Below are positions 9,492 to 20,108 of a stretch of 64,000 nt of DNA, one piece after another. The notes under the pieces are model-generated. The model ran no database searches. It was given only the letters and a program-made list of their open reading frames with translations, and was not told the origin of the DNA. The DNA comes from Paludibacteraceae bacterium (GTDB taxonomy: Bacteria; Bacteroidota; Bacteroidia; Bacteroidales; Paludibacteraceae). Made by a program: the position numbers and the translations under genes. Numbering within the stretch: position 1 is the stretch's first letter; every line of letters begins with the position of its first letter. Location of the stretch: positions 45,273 through 109,272 of the forward strand of contig JAFSQL010000010.1 of assembly GCA_017446585.1 (NCBI GenBank), given 5' to 3'.

Positions 9492-10247
9492 ATGGCACGA
9501 CGATTAAAATGGCGAAACATTATCTTGTTGCTGTTGTTGTTGACAACGGTGGTCATTGCCATTGTCTTGTCGGTCACAACTTGGGGAGAAAGCGAAGAAC
9601 GTACCGTCCAAAACATTGCTGTAATTGTCGCGGACAAGGAGGAAAGGATGTTTGTTAATCCAGAAGTGATTGAGAAACAATTGAGAAACCCCAAGACGGG
9701 AATAGTCGGGAAAAAACTAAAAGACATCAATACCAAGGCGATTGAAAAGAACATTGGGAAGGATCCCGTAATCAGGAAAGTGGAATGCTATAAAACCGCC
9801 GCAGGAAACATAGCCGTAAAAGTGTGGCAACGCAAGCCCCTGCTGCGCGTGATGGAGGAAGATGGTAAGTCGTATTACATGGACAATGAAGGTCAAGTAT
9901 TTCCCACCTCCACACGTCATAGCGCACACGTCGTTGTCGTGACCGGGGAAACGAATAAAAGAATAACGGGAAAAGAAATTTTGCCTCTTGTAAAACTGAT
10001 AGAAAAAGACGATTTTTGGAAATCAAATATTCAGGAGATTCATAGGACAAAATCCGGAAATCTGGTTTTAACCCCCGCAGTAGGCGATCACGTGATTTTG
10101 CTGGGTAAAGCAGAAAAATTAGACACTAAATTAAGACGACTTAAAACCTTCTATAAAAACGGTTTGTGTAAAATTGGTTGGGGTGACTATGAGAGCATAA
10201 GCGCAGAATTTGACAACCAAATCGTATGTGAGAAGAAAAGAGAATAA
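9492..10247 (+). CDS. ftsQ: Cell division protein FtsQ/DivIB
   Basis: Bitopic divisome protein linking early and late division proteins. 251 aa: a short cytoplasmic basic N-terminus (MARRLKWR), one transmembrane segment (about 10-31), then a periplasmic domain with POTRA-like and beta regions. Sequence conservation is weak in this family; the call leans on topology, length and position between murC and ftsA. Four bases separate it from murC. Confidence 0.88.
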   Translation: MARRLKWRNIILLLLLLTTVVIAIVLSVTTWGESEERTVQNIAVIVADKEERMFVNPEVIEKQLRNPKTGIVGKKLKDINTKAIEKNIGKDPVIRKVECYKTAAGNIAVKVWQRKPLLRVMEEDGKSYYMDNEGQVFPTSTRHSAHVVVVTGETNKRITGKEILPLVKLIEKDDFWKSNIQEIHRTKSGNLVLTPAVGDHVILLGKAEKLDTKLRRLKTFYKNGLCKIGWGDYESISAEFDNQIVCEKKRE

Positions 10248-10284
10248 AACAAAAAACATTTTTTACTTGGGAGACAGAATCAAT

Positions 10285-11613
10285 ATGAGCGAAGGAAAAA
10301 TTTATGTTGCATTGGATCTTGGTAGCAGCAAAACATCAGCAATAATAGCCGAAACGGACAGTTTGGGCAAGATTCATATCATTGGAGTTGAAACAACAGA
10401 AAAGGCTGATGGCGTTGAACGCGGTAGCATTCAAAACCCATCATTGGCAGCGGATGACGCGAAAATCGTATTGGACAAAATAAGAAACTACGCTGTCCTT
10501 AGCGGAAAGAAGATTACGTCTGTCGTTATTGGGCTGACGGGTTATTCGTTCCGAACGTTGTCAACACATACCGCCGCATCTCATAATAACGACATGGAGT
10601 TGACAAAAGAGATGATGAAAGAACTGGAACAAGACGCCGCCGAGAAATTGCAGTTGGAGGAAAGAGAGCACGTATATGAGATGATTGACCAAGAGTTCGA
10701 AATGGACAACGGCATTGTCGATGCAAAGATAGGCAGCAAGTTTCAAGAGATAGACGCTCGCTATATAGCCATCGTGGGACGAGTTGGATTGGACTCGAGA
10801 ATAGATGAAGTCTGCCAAGAACTATCGCTTGAGAACATACGTTTCTTTGGTCCATCACAGACGGCAATGGCAGCAATAAACGACACGGAAAGGGAATTGG
10901 GATGCGCCGTGATTGATTTTGGCGCTCAAACGACATCCGTTGTAGTGATAGAGGGGAACAAGATTCGACATGCCGCTGTCATACCTGTGGGCGGACAAAC
11001 GGTGACACGAGATTTGAAATCATTATTGATTTTGGAGAAATCGGCAGAAAAACTGAAAAAACAATATGGCTACGCATTGGTTGAAAAGGCAAACGAGTCG
11101 GAAACCAAACGCGTGATAATACCAGAAGAAGTCAAAAGAAATGTGGACTTAAGAGACGTGTCCAAAATCATTGAGGCACGTGAAGATGAGATTCTTGACA
11201 TGGTTTGCGGCGAGATTGACAAATCGGGCTATTGGGGAAAACTAAAAAGTGGTATTGTGATTACAGGAGGAGCCTCAAAAATGAACTCCCTCAAAGAACT
11301 AATATCACTAAAAACGGGCATGACCGTTCGCGATGCGGATTGGAAACATTTAGTTTCGACTTCGACAAACGAAATGTTCATCTGCCCAGAAAACGCAATG
11401 CTGATTGGGTTGGTGAACAGTGCCATTCTCGCAAACTCGGACGATTGCGTCGCAAGTGACGAAAAGAAAAAAATCGAAGACGTAGCAACAACCCCGACTG
11501 AGTCAAAAACCGCCAAGACACCAAAGAAGCCAACAAAGGAAAAGAAGAAAAACTTTGTTGACAACCTTACAAATATGATGGAAGGCTTGTTGTTCGACAA
11601 CGACAAATTATAA
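10285..11613 (+). CDS. ftsA: Cell division protein FtsA
   Basis: Actin-fold ATPase that tethers FtsZ to the membrane. 442 aa from the ATG at 10285 (MSEGKIYVALDLGSSK). An upstream ATG at 10210 in the same frame lies inside ftsQ and would add 25 residues before the actin fold, so I reject it. Phosphate-1 motif ALDLGSSKT and phosphate-2 region VIDFGAQTTSV are visible; ITGGASKMN gives the adenosine motif. A lysine-rich linker (about 395-425) leads to a C-terminal amphipathic helix ending NLTNMMEGLLF, the expected membrane-targeting sequence. Thirty-six bases before ftsZ. Confidence 0.95.
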   Translation: MSEGKIYVALDLGSSKTSAIIAETDSLGKIHIIGVETTEKADGVERGSIQNPSLAADDAKIVLDKIRNYAVLSGKKITSVVIGLTGYSFRTLSTHTAASHNNDMELTKEMMKELEQDAAEKLQLEEREHVYEMIDQEFEMDNGIVDAKIGSKFQEIDARYIAIVGRVGLDSRIDEVCQELSLENIRFFGPSQTAMAAINDTERELGCAVIDFGAQTTSVVVIEGNKIRHAAVIPVGGQTVTRDLKSLLILEKSAEKLKKQYGYALVEKANESETKRVIIPEEVKRNVDLRDVSKIIEAREDEILDMVCGEIDKSGYWGKLKSGIVITGGASKMNSLKELISLKTGMTVRDADWKHLVSTSTNEMFICPENAMLIGLVNSAILANSDDCVASDEKKKIEDVATTPTESKTAKTPKKPTKEKKKNFVDNLTNMMEGLLFDNDKL

Positions 11614-11649
11614 AATCACGAACAAAGAATAACTTAAAAAAGAAAAGAT

Positions 11650-12933
11650 ATGGAAGATCCAGGATTGGTAAACTTCGGCACGGGAAACATTCCGACATCA
11701 ATGATTAAGGTGGTAGGTGTCGGTGGCGGCGGCGGAAACGCCGTCAATCACATGCTTGAAGATGGAATCAAAGGCGTTGACTTTATCATCTGCAACACGG
11801 ACAAACAAGACCTTGACAAATCGAATGTTAGCAACAAGGTTCTCATTGGATATGAAGCATGCAAAGGACTGGGTTGCGGCGCAAATCCCGAGAAAGGACG
11901 TGAAGCGGCGGAAGAGAGCCGTATCGAAATAGAGAACGCCATCTGCACAGAAAACGCCCAAATGGCATTTATCACCGCAGGAATGGGTGGCGGTACCGGA
12001 ACGGGTGCGGCCCCGGTCGTGGCACGTATCGTTCACGATAAAGGATTGCTGACAATAGGTATTGTAACTATTCCATACCTGTTTGAAGGACACAAAAAGA
12101 TAGAGAAAGCACTTGCCGGCATAGATGAACTGAGGAGTTGCACGGATGCCATATTGGTCATCAATAATGAGCGCATAAAGGATATTTATCCAGACATGAA
12201 CTTCTTCAATTCGTGGAAGATGTCGGATATGATTTTGAGCGATGCCGCAAAAGGCATTGCGGAGGTCATTACGAAGACGGGATTGGTAAACATAGACTTT
12301 GCCGATGTTGCCGCGACAATGCGCAATAGCGGTATTGCCCTGATTGGAACAGGATTAGGCACAGGGGAGCACCGCATGTATGACGCATTTAAGAACGCCG
12401 TGACTTCACCACTCTTGCAAGAAAATGACATAAGAGGAGCCCAACGAATCTTGTTCGTCATCTACTCACGTACGGATGAAAATTCGTTCATGGGCAAAGA
12501 AATTGAAGCCATCAGCAAATTTATGGAAGAGAATGAGGGCAAAGAAGCAGACCTCATTTGGGGTGTGTATCCAGATGATTCGCTCGAAGAAGGACAAATA
12601 AAGGTAATGGTTATAGCCACGGGATTCAAAAGTGAATCGCTAAAAATCAACTCTAAACAAGTTGAAGATAAAACGGAGAATCCGAATCAAGATCTCTTCA
12701 GCAATACGGAATCATCCATAACAGAAGAAACAACCGTACATGAAGAGAAAAAGGCAAATATTGACGAGTATTACGGCAAAACGGAAACCTTTGTCAAAGA
12801 ACAAGAAGAAAAGAATCAAGAATTGATTGACAACGTGAACGATGAAGATACGCTAAAAGTGATTGAAGAAGAAACTGCCGTTTCAAGACGAAAGAATATA
12901 GCACCAAAGCCTTACACGCCTCGTAGTTTATGA
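11650..12933 (+). CDS. ftsZ: Cell division GTPase FtsZ
   Basis: Tubulin-like GTPase forming the cytokinetic ring. 427 aa. GTP-binding loop GGGTGTG at 113-119, N-terminal GVGGGGGNAV at 23-32, and T7 loop NIDFAD supplying the catalytic aspartates. A disordered acidic linker (about 335-410) precedes the C-terminal tail KPYTPRSL. The TGA stop overlaps the ATG of the next gene in an ATGA junction, which suggests translational coupling. The coding strand is much less G-skewed than that of ftsI, murE or ftsW. Confidence 0.97.
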   Translation: MEDPGLVNFGTGNIPTSMIKVVGVGGGGGNAVNHMLEDGIKGVDFIICNTDKQDLDKSNVSNKVLIGYEACKGLGCGANPEKGREAAEESRIEIENAICTENAQMAFITAGMGGGTGTGAAPVVARIVHDKGLLTIGIVTIPYLFEGHKKIEKALAGIDELRSCTDAILVINNERIKDIYPDMNFFNSWKMSDMILSDAAKGIAEVITKTGLVNIDFADVAATMRNSGIALIGTGLGTGEHRMYDAFKNAVTSPLLQENDIRGAQRILFVIYSRTDENSFMGKEIEAISKFMEENEGKEADLIWGVYPDDSLEEGQIKVMVIATGFKSESLKINSKQVEDKTENPNQDLFSNTESSITEETTVHEEKKANIDEYYGKTETFVKEQEEKNQELIDNVNDEDTLKVIEEETAVSRRKNIAPKPYTPRSL

Positions 12934-13925
12934 TAAAACGAAGCAAACAAACCATATTAACAGTAAAGTCGGAAACGAACCTGACAAATTTCATGACAGA
13001 GAAATTTTCAGGAATGAGCCGAACTTCCATCAAGAAACTGTTACAAAGCGGTCAAATCTGTATCAACGGGAAACCGACGACTCAATATAACTACGCTTTG
13101 CATATTGGTGACACAGTCTTACTGAACACCGGAAAAGTTGAATATACCCTAAAAGACACGCGACTAAAACTACTCTATGAGGACGATGACCTTATCGTCG
13201 TGGATAAGAGTGCGGGGTTATTGAGTGTTTCGGTGACAGCGGACAAAAAAGATACATCCGCATTCCAAATCATAGAACGCTATCTGAAAAGAAAAGACCC
13301 GAACGCCAAACTATTTGTCGTGCACCGTTTAGACAAAGCGACCTCAGGTGTCATGATGTTTGTGAAAAATGCGGAAATACAACACCTCATGCGTGACAAT
13401 TGGAAGGGTTATGTTACGGAGCGAACCTATATTGCCATGACGGAAGGCGTGCCATATCCATTTGAAGATACGATAGAAAGCTATTTGCACGAAAACAGAA
13501 GGCAAACAATGTATTCAGAATTGGATGGAGAGGATGGGAACGGGAAGTTATCCGTGACGCACTATTGCGTTGTTCGCAGGACGGGAAAACATGCCCTTGT
13601 GAAGTTAAATCTGGAAACAGGAAGGAAGAATCAGATTCGCGTGCACATGCATGATATTGGTTGTCCTATTGTCGGAGACATAAAATATGGCGCACAAGAA
13701 GAATCCCCCATAAGACGACTCGGATTGCACGCCACCACTCTTTCTTTCACTCATCCAAGAACAGAAGAAACTTTAACCTTTACGTCTCCCCTACCCCGAC
13801 AATTCAATTCCTTCATGGAAAAAGAATATCAAGAGGAGAAAACGAAAGCACAAGTCAAGGAAGAAGCGCGACAAAAAAAGGGACTCAATCGGAGAACAAC
13901 CGATCAACGTAAGAAAAAGGACTAA
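12930..13925 (+). CDS. RluA-family 23S rRNA pseudouridine synthase
   Basis: Isomerises uridine to pseudouridine in structured RNA. 331 aa: N-terminal S4 RNA-binding domain (about 30-90), then the catalytic domain with [13 protein letters not shown], where the aspartate is the catalytic residue. A lysine/arginine-rich tail (about 300-331) could add RNA contacts. The target uridine cannot be read from the sequence. The gene starts in an ATGA overlap with ftsZ and its TAA stop overlaps the stop of convergent lepA by 4 bases, so the two genes share their 3' ends with no terminator between them. Confidence 0.9.
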   Translation: MIKRSKQTILTVKSETNLTNFMTEKFSGMSRTSIKKLLQSGQICINGKPTTQYNYALHIGDTVLLNTGKVEYTLKDTRLKLLYEDDDLIVVDKSAGLLSVSVTADKKDTSAFQIIERYLKRKDPNAKLFVVHRLDKATSGVMMFVKNAEIQHLMRDNWKGYVTERTYIAMTEGVPYPFEDTIESYLHENRRQTMYSELDGEDGNGKLSVTHYCVVRRTGKHALVKLNLETGRKNQIRVHMHDIGCPIVGDIKYGAQEESPIRRLGLHATTLSFTHPRTEETLTFTSPLPRQFNSFMEKEYQEEKTKAQVKEEARQKKGLNRRTTDQRKKKD

Positions 13926-15724
13926 TTCTCATCAAGTTTCAGCACGGCAAGGAACGCTTTCTGTGGGACTTCGACGCTTCCAATTTGCTTCATCCGTTTT
14001 TTACCTTCTTTCTGTTTTTCCAATAGTTTGCGTTTACGGCTAATATCACCACCATAACATTTTGCCGTCACGTCCTTACGTACCGCCTTGATGGTTTCAC
14101 GAGCAATGATTTTTGCTCCTATCGCGGCCTGAACAGCCACGTCAAACTGCTGACGAGGAATAAGGTCCTTGAGTTTCGCACACATGCGTCTTCCCAATGA
14201 TTCAGCATTGTCTCGATGAATCAAGGAAGAAAGGGCATCCACCTTCTCCCCGTTGAGCAAGATGTCAAGTTTGATAAGATTAGAAGGGCGGTAATCAAGA
14301 ACATGATAATCAAAAGACGCATAGCCTCGGCTAAGCGATTTCAACTTGTCATAGAAATCAAAGACTATTTCACCAAGTGGCATGTCATAGACAAGTTCAA
14401 TACGGTCACCCGACACATAATTCTGATTGATGAGCACGCCACGCTTGCCAAGACAAAGCGTCATGATGTTACCGATATAATCGGCACGAGTAATAATGCT
14501 CGCACGAATAAACGGTTCATCAATGTGATCAATGGTTGTAGGCTCAGGTAATCCAGCAGGATTATGAACTTCGACCAAAGCACCTTTGTTGGTGTACACC
14601 TTGTACTGCACATTGGGAACGGTCGTGATGACCTCCATGTTAAACTCCCGATCCAAACGCTCTTGCACAATCTCCATGTGCAATAGACCCAGAAAGCCAC
14701 AACGGAAACCAAATCCCAGTGCAACACTGCTTTCCGGTTCATAGGTTAAGCTTGCATCGTTAAGTTGTAATTTTTCAATAGCAGCACGCAAGTTTTCAAA
14801 TTCACTTGTCTCAATAGGATAAACACCGGCATATAGCATTGGCTTAACCTCTTCGAATCCTGCTATGGCCTTGTCACAAGGACGTGCAACATGCGTAATG
14901 GTATCACCCACTTTAACTTCCGTTGCCGTCTTGATGCCTGAACATATGTAACCCACATTTCCAGCCGAAAGTTCTCCCTGCGGACGCATCTCCAATTCAA
15001 GAATGCCTATTTCATCCGCATCATATTGTTTGTCCGTGGCTACGAATTTCACTTTGTCGCCGGTACGTATCGTTCCGTTAACCACCTTGAAGTAAGCGAT
15101 AATGCCTCTGAACGAATTGAACACACTATCAAAAATAAGGCATTGTAACGGAGCGGACGCGTCACCTTTTGGAGCGGGGATTCGGTCAACAATAGCTTCG
15201 AGAATCGCATCAACTCCCAATCCAGTTTTTCCACTTGCACGAAGGATATCGTCACGTTTGCACCCCAACAACTCAATGATTTGGTCTTCGACCGTTTCTG
15301 GCATTGCGCTGTCAACATCAATTTTGTTGATGACCGGAATGATTTCAAGGTCATGCTCTATCGCCATATAAAGGTTCGAGATAGTCTGAGCCTGAATACC
15401 TTGCGTCGCATCAACGACGAGCAACGCTCCCTCACATGCCGCGATAGAACGGGAAACCTCGTAAGAGAAATCGACATGCCCCGGAGTATCGATAAGATTG
15501 AGGGTGTATTCTTCACCACCATGTAAGTAACGCATCTGTATGGCATGACTCTTAATCGTGATGCCTCGCTCACGTTCAAGATCCATATCATCAAGCACTT
15601 GCGCTTGCATGTCCTTGCCAATCACCGTACTGGTACGCTCAAGAAGACGGTCCGCAAGCGTGGATTTTCCATGGTCAATATGAGCAATGATACAAAAATT
15701 GCGAATTTTGTTGATGTCCGGCAT
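13922..15724 (-). CDS. lepA: Elongation factor 4 (LepA)
   Basis: Ribosome-associated translational GTPase. 600 aa from the ATG at 15724 ([20 protein letters not shown]); a 9-residue upstream extension from 15751 is possible but lies in the terminator-proximal leader and is not conserved in length. GTPase motifs: AHIDHGKST (G1), DTPGHVDF (G3), NKIDVD (G4). The C-terminal LepA-specific domain ends with [18 protein letters not shown]. Its stop overlaps that of the convergent pseudouridine synthase gene. Confidence 0.97.
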   Translation of the reverse strand: MPDINKIRNFCIIAHIDHGKSTLADRLLERTSTVIGKDMQAQVLDDMDLERERGITIKSHAIQMRYLHGGEEYTLNLIDTPGHVDFSYEVSRSIAACEGALLVVDATQGIQAQTISNLYMAIEHDLEIIPVINKIDVDSAMPETVEDQIIELLGCKRDDILRASGKTGLGVDAILEAIVDRIPAPKGDASAPLQCLIFDSVFNSFRGIIAYFKVVNGTIRTGDKVKFVATDKQYDADEIGILELEMRPQGELSAGNVGYICSGIKTATEVKVGDTITHVARPCDKAIAGFEEVKPMLYAGVYPIETSEFENLRAAIEKLQLNDASLTYEPESSVALGFGFRCGFLGLLHMEIVQERLDREFNMEVITTVPNVQYKVYTNKGALVEVHNPAGLPEPTTIDHIDEPFIRASIITRADYIGNIMTLCLGKRGVLINQNYVSGDRIELVYDMPLGEIVFDFYDKLKSLSRGYASFDYHVLDYRPSNLIKLDILLNGEKVDALSSLIHRDNAESLGRRMCAKLKDLIPRQQFDVAVQAAIGAKIIARETIKAVRKDVTAKCYGGDISRKRKLLEKQKEGKKRMKQIGSVEVPQKAFLAVLKLDEN

Positions 15725-15756
15725 TGTCGTTCTGTGCAAAATGAGTGACAAAATTA

Positions 15757-15800
15757 GAAAAAAATCCCTCTCTCAAGATAAAATTCAAGAGAGAGGGATT
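15757..15800 (-). terminator. Intrinsic terminator downstream of nhaD
   Basis: A perfect 12-bp stem (15763-15774 with 15789-15800) with a 14-base loop is followed on the - strand by a T-tract (A-run 15758-15764 on the + strand). It ends the unit containing nhaD and separates it from lepA. Confidence 0.85.
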
Positions 15801-15825
15801 GAAAAACTATACATTCAAGGTCTTG

Positions 15826-17271
15826 TTAGCCTCCGATACCAAGGAGAGGGAAGATGGTGTTCGCTTGCAGAATATACCACAGCGCACCAGCCACATAGCC
15901 AATGAGCATAACCAATGACACCTTCTTGAGATACCAGATGAAGTTCATCTTCTCAATTCCCATCACAACAACGCCTGCCGCACTGCCAATGATGAGGATG
16001 CTACCACCAACACCCGCACAGTAAGCGAGGAAAATCCAGAACTGTCCGTCAACGACCATGTGCGAAAGCATTGGGTCAGCAAGCACATCGGCAGGCGTTG
16101 CCAAAGGATACATACCCATAGCAGCCGCCACAAGTGGCACATTGTCAACCACGGAAGACAACACACCAATAATCATGTCAATGACATAGAAGTTGCCAAT
16201 CTTATCTTCAAGCATCTGGGCAAAGTCTCCGAGTATGCCAGCGCACTTGAGCGCGCTTACCGCCATGAGAATGCCCAAGAAGAACAACAGCGTGGAGAAA
16301 TCGACACGTGACAACACCTTCGTGATACGCGCCTTCTGACTTTCCGCCACATGAGGCTTGCGGTGATAGAGCAGTTCGGTATATACCCAAAGACCACCGA
16401 GACCCAGCAGGATGCCCATGAATGGAGGCAAATGGGTTATGCTCTTGAAGATAGGCACAAAGACAAGCGCACCTACACCCAGGAAAAAGATGATATTGCG
16501 CTCACGTTTGGTGATAACACCTGCCGCCGTGAAATTGTCAGCGTCAGAATCACTGCGATATTTCTCCACATTCTCTTCCAATTCACCTTTCAGTGAGAAT
16601 GAGAGAACTATGGCAGGGACAATGGCAGACACCAAGGATGGCAATATCAATTCAGGAATCAAATGCGACGTTGTCACGTTGCCCTTGATCCACAACATGA
16701 TGGTCGTCACATCACCAATAGGCGACCATGCACCGCCACTATTTGCCGCAATGATGATAACTGAGGCAAAAATGAGTCGGTCGTCCCGTCGTGCCACAAG
16801 CTTGCGAACAAGCATAATCATGACGATAGCAGTCGTCATGTTGTCAAGAATAGCACTGAGGAAGAACGTCAAGATAGCAAGCGTGAAAAGCAACTTACGT
16901 TTGTGCTTTGTGGTTACGTGTCGCGTTATGATTGTGAAACCTCCGTGAACATCAACAAGTTCAACAACTGTCATGGCGCCAAGAAGGTAGAAGATGATTT
17001 GCGCCGTATCACCAAGGTTTTCGATAAGTTGGACATTGGTGACATAGTTCACCACCTGTTCATGAATTGACAGATGGGAGAATTTCTGTCCGGAAAGCCA
17101 AGATTGGAACTCTTCGATTCCTGGCAGGTAGGACTGTGCAAACACAATGTAGCACGTCCACAACAGAGAAGCAAGCAGCAAAGCAGTAGCCGCCTTGTTG
17201 ACTTTGAACGGATGCTCCATGGCTATGCAGAAATAGCCGAACAGGAACAACGCAATCATAAATACAATCAT
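15826..17271 (-). CDS. nhaD: Na+/H+ antiporter NhaD
   Basis: Inner-membrane antiporter of the ion transporter (IT/ArsB-NhaD) superfamily, exporting Na+ in exchange for H+. 481 aa with about 12 hydrophobic segments from MIVFMIALFLFGYFCIAM onward. Conserved features include ILTFFLSAILDNMTTAIVM, ANSGGAWSPIGDVTT and VVDNVPLVAAAMG, which carry the polar residues typical of NhaD. It follows acyl-CoA dehydrogenase after 46 bases and may be read through from it; a strong terminator lies 25 bases past its stop. Confidence 0.92.
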   Translation of the reverse strand: MIVFMIALFLFGYFCIAMEHPFKVNKAATALLLASLLWTCYIVFAQSYLPGIEEFQSWLSGQKFSHLSIHEQVVNYVTNVQLIENLGDTAQIIFYLLGAMTVVELVDVHGGFTIITRHVTTKHKRKLLFTLAILTFFLSAILDNMTTAIVMIMLVRKLVARRDDRLIFASVIIIAANSGGAWSPIGDVTTIMLWIKGNVTTSHLIPELILPSLVSAIVPAIVLSFSLKGELEENVEKYRSDSDADNFTAAGVITKRERNIIFFLGVGALVFVPIFKSITHLPPFMGILLGLGGLWVYTELLYHRKPHVAESQKARITKVLSRVDFSTLLFFLGILMAVSALKCAGILGDFAQMLEDKIGNFYVIDMIIGVLSSVVDNVPLVAAAMGMYPLATPADVLADPMLSHMVVDGQFWIFLAYCAGVGGSILIIGSAAGVVVMGIEKMNFIWYLKKVSLVMLIGYVAGALWYILQANTIFPLLGIGG

Positions 17272-17317
17272 AGACGATGAATTTTATGGATTCTTGAAAA
17301 TAACGATATAGGAATGA

Positions 17318-19054
17318 TTACTTGTAGAATTGCAACATTTGAGCGGAAGAAGCCTTGACCCACGCAGTGTGTTTTGCCACTTCTGCCTCCGCATGATTGA
17401 TGAACACGTTGGCACTCTTGGTGAAGTCAGGACCCGAGATGCGGATTGAGCGAGTCGCATCGAGCACGAGCAAATAACCCATGATGCAAAGACCTGCCAT
17501 CTCCACGAGTTTGCGAGCGCACAAGTCGATATAGGCTTGTCCGTTCACTTCGTCATTCGCTTTCTCCGCCTCGACATGCGCCACTGCCTCTTGGAAGGCA
17601 ACAACCATTTTGTCAAGACGCTCTTTGAGTGGCAGAAGCGAAGCATCGACCGTTTCGGCTTGGTATTCTTGAATACGAGCGAGGTAAGTGCCAGTGGTGA
17701 CGTGACGAATGGCAGCCACAACCTGCAACTGCGAAGTGCCTTCATAGACATTCATGATACGAGCGTCACGATAGAGGCGTTCGCACTTATAGTCACGCAT
17801 ATATCCGCTACCACCATGCACTTGAAGACAATCGTATGCGTTTTGGTTGGCATATTCGCTGGCGAAGAGTTTGCATTCTGGCGTGAATGCGTCTGCCAAT
17901 TTCTGATACTTCTTCGCTTCCGGACGCTCTTCTTTGGTCAGCAAACCTTTGCGCTGACGGTCTTCGTACAACTTGGCGAAATCAACAAAACGAGCTGTTT
18001 CGTAGAGCAACGCTCTCGACGCATCAAGACGCGCCTTGATTAAGGCTATCATTTCTTGCACGGCTGGCATTTGGTCAATAGATTTTCCAAACTGACGACG
18101 GTCAGCAGCATAAGCGACGGCTTCTCTCCAAGCAGACTCGCTAAGACCTACGGACTGTGCGCCAACGCCCAATCGCGCGCCGTTCATCAAGCTCATGACA
18201 TACTTGATGAGACCCAACTTACGCTCCCCCACCAGTTCTGCCTTGGCGTTGGTAAACACAAGCTCGGTCGTCGGTGATCCGTGAATACCAAGTTTGTCTT
18301 CGATGCGACGTACCTTGATGGCATTGTCAAAATGATTTTCGCAGATAAAGTAAGAAAGTCCGCGCGCATCAGTTGTGCCTTCTTCGCTACGAGCAAGCAC
18401 GAGTTTGATTTGAGCGTCACCATTGGTGATGAATCGCTTCACACCATTGAGCAACCAACAGCCTTGTTCTTCACTGTATGTCGCTTTGAGTTGCACGCTC
18501 TGAAGGTCGCTGCCCGCATCAGGCTCGGTGAGATCCATCGAGCATGTATAGCCCTTATTAATGAGTGGCAGATACTTCGCTTTCTGCTCTTCACTTGCAA
18601 ATTCATAGATGGTTTCAGCACAGTCTTGCAAGCCCCAAATGTTAGCAAAACCCGCATCCGCACGAGACACCATTTCGCCACTCATTACATAAGGTGTCAT
18701 GGCAAAGTTCAAACCTCCATATTGACGAGGCAATGCAATACCATAGACACCCGCTTGCGTAAGCACGTCTTGGTTTTGTTGTGTACCCGAAGCGTAGGCG
18801 ACACGATTGTTCTCACAATGCGGTCCTTCCTTATCCACTCCTTCCGAATTCTCTTCAATCACCGTTCCTGCAATCTCACCCACGATGTCAAGCACACGCT
18901 CGTAATTGTCTTTCGCATCAGCGAGGTCTTGAGGAGCAAAGTCGTATTTATCCTTATCGGTGAAGCCCTCTTCCTTCATCTCAATGATGCGATCCATCAA
19001 GGGATGGCTGAGTTGGAACTTTAGGCTTTCATTATCGCTGTAGTAATTTGCCAT
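17318..19054 (-). CDS. Acyl-CoA dehydrogenase family protein
   Basis: FAD enzyme oxidising acyl-CoA thioesters (or working in reverse with reduced Etf) in the cytoplasm. 578 aa, longer than the roughly 380 aa short-chain enzymes: an extra N-terminal segment (about 1-65) and a C-terminal helical extension (about 460-578) flank the core. Core motifs are DLTEPDAGSDLQSV (acyl/FAD binding), LQVHGGSGYMRDY, and NVYEGTSQLQ, where the glutamate is the expected catalytic base. Directly downstream of etfB-etfA, so its electron acceptor or donor is the Etf encoded with it. Substrate chain length is not deducible. Confidence 0.93.
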   Translation of the reverse strand: MANYYSDNESLKFQLSHPLMDRIIEMKEEGFTDKDKYDFAPQDLADAKDNYERVLDIVGEIAGTVIEENSEGVDKEGPHCENNRVAYASGTQQNQDVLTQAGVYGIALPRQYGGLNFAMTPYVMSGEMVSRADAGFANIWGLQDCAETIYEFASEEQKAKYLPLINKGYTCSMDLTEPDAGSDLQSVQLKATYSEEQGCWLLNGVKRFITNGDAQIKLVLARSEEGTTDARGLSYFICENHFDNAIKVRRIEDKLGIHGSPTTELVFTNAKAELVGERKLGLIKYVMSLMNGARLGVGAQSVGLSESAWREAVAYAADRRQFGKSIDQMPAVQEMIALIKARLDASRALLYETARFVDFAKLYEDRQRKGLLTKEERPEAKKYQKLADAFTPECKLFASEYANQNAYDCLQVHGGSGYMRDYKCERLYRDARIMNVYEGTSQLQVVAAIRHVTTGTYLARIQEYQAETVDASLLPLKERLDKMVVAFQEAVAHVEAEKANDEVNGQAYIDLCARKLVEMAGLCIMGYLLVLDATRSIRISGPDFTKSANVFINHAEAEVAKHTAWVKASSAQMLQFYK

Positions 19055-19065
19055 CTTTCTGTTTT

Positions 19066-20085
19066 TTATTTAGAGTTTTTCTTGAAGTATTTGATGAGTT
19101 TCGGAACGACTGATTCAACAGAACCCGTAATCACATAGTCGGCAACGGCATTGATTGGAGCGTCAGGATCCGTATTGACACTGATGACAATGCCACTCTC
19201 TTGCATACCAGCAAGATGTTGGATTTGTCCGGAGATACCACAAGCGATATACAACTTAGGACGAACCGTAACACCAGTTTGACCAATTTGTCGGTCATGG
19301 TCAACCCATCCAGCATCGACAGCGGCACGAGAAGCACCAACTTCCCCATGAATTTCTTTAGCCAATTGTTCAAGCAACGCAAAATTTTCCTTTCCTCCCA
19401 CGCCATAACCACCAGCCACGACGATAGGACTTGACTTCAGATTATTTTTGCTCTTTTGCATTTCACGCGAAATGACACTGACAACGAAATCCGCATCCGT
19501 CACATATTTGTTCACGTCAACTTGCAAGACATTGCCTTTGCCTGGTTTTTCCGCAACCTCCTTCTTCATGACGCCTTCACGCACGGTTGCCATCTGTGGA
19601 CGATGATCAGGATTAACAATCGTGGCGACAATATTACCACCAAAAGCAGGACGAATCTGATAAAGCAAATCTTTATATTCCTTCTGCGTTTTGGCGTCCG
19701 TGAAGTTACCAATTTCGAGGCTCGTACAATCTGCCGTCAAACCGCTATGCAGACAACTGCTAACACGCGGTCCCAAATCTCGACCCGTTGACGTAGCCCC
19801 CATCAGGGCTATTTGCGGTTGTTGTTCCTTGAACAAGCCAACAAGGATTGCAGTATGCGGCAATGACGTATAGTATTTCAGTCGCTTGTCTTGCGCGACA
19901 TAAAGTGTGTCAACACCATAAGGCATCACTTGTTCCTTGATTGTTTCAAGACCGTCACCGATGGCCACAGCATCAAGATCAACACCGAGTTGGTTCGCCA
20001 ATTTGCGACCCTTCGTGAGGAGTTCAAGGCTCACATCCGCAACAATGCCTTCCTCTATTTCGAGATAAACGATTATATTGTTCAT
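19066..20085 (-). CDS. etfA: Electron transfer flavoprotein alpha subunit
   Basis: Alpha subunit of the FAD-containing heterodimer that shuttles electrons between acyl-CoA dehydrogenases and the respiratory or ferredoxin pool. 339 aa: N-terminal Etf alpha/beta domain, then the FAD-binding C-terminal domain with VVAGGYGVGGKENF, GASRAAVDAGW, GQTGVTVRPKLYIACG and VSVNTDPDAPI-type residues. Twenty-three bases after etfB and 11 before acyl-CoA dehydrogenase in one unit. Whether this Etf bifurcates electrons needs structural modelling or residue comparison. Confidence 0.95.
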   Translation of the reverse strand: MNNIIVYLEIEEGIVADVSLELLTKGRKLANQLGVDLDAVAIGDGLETIKEQVMPYGVDTLYVAQDKRLKYYTSLPHTAILVGLFKEQQPQIALMGATSTGRDLGPRVSSCLHSGLTADCTSLEIGNFTDAKTQKEYKDLLYQIRPAFGGNIVATIVNPDHRPQMATVREGVMKKEVAEKPGKGNVLQVDVNKYVTDADFVVSVISREMQKSKNNLKSSPIVVAGGYGVGGKENFALLEQLAKEIHGEVGASRAAVDAGWVDHDRQIGQTGVTVRPKLYIACGISGQIQHLAGMQESGIVISVNTDPDAPINAVADYVITGSVESVVPKLIKYFKKNSK

Positions 20086-20108
20086 AAAAGATTCAATTCT
20101 TGTTTTGA

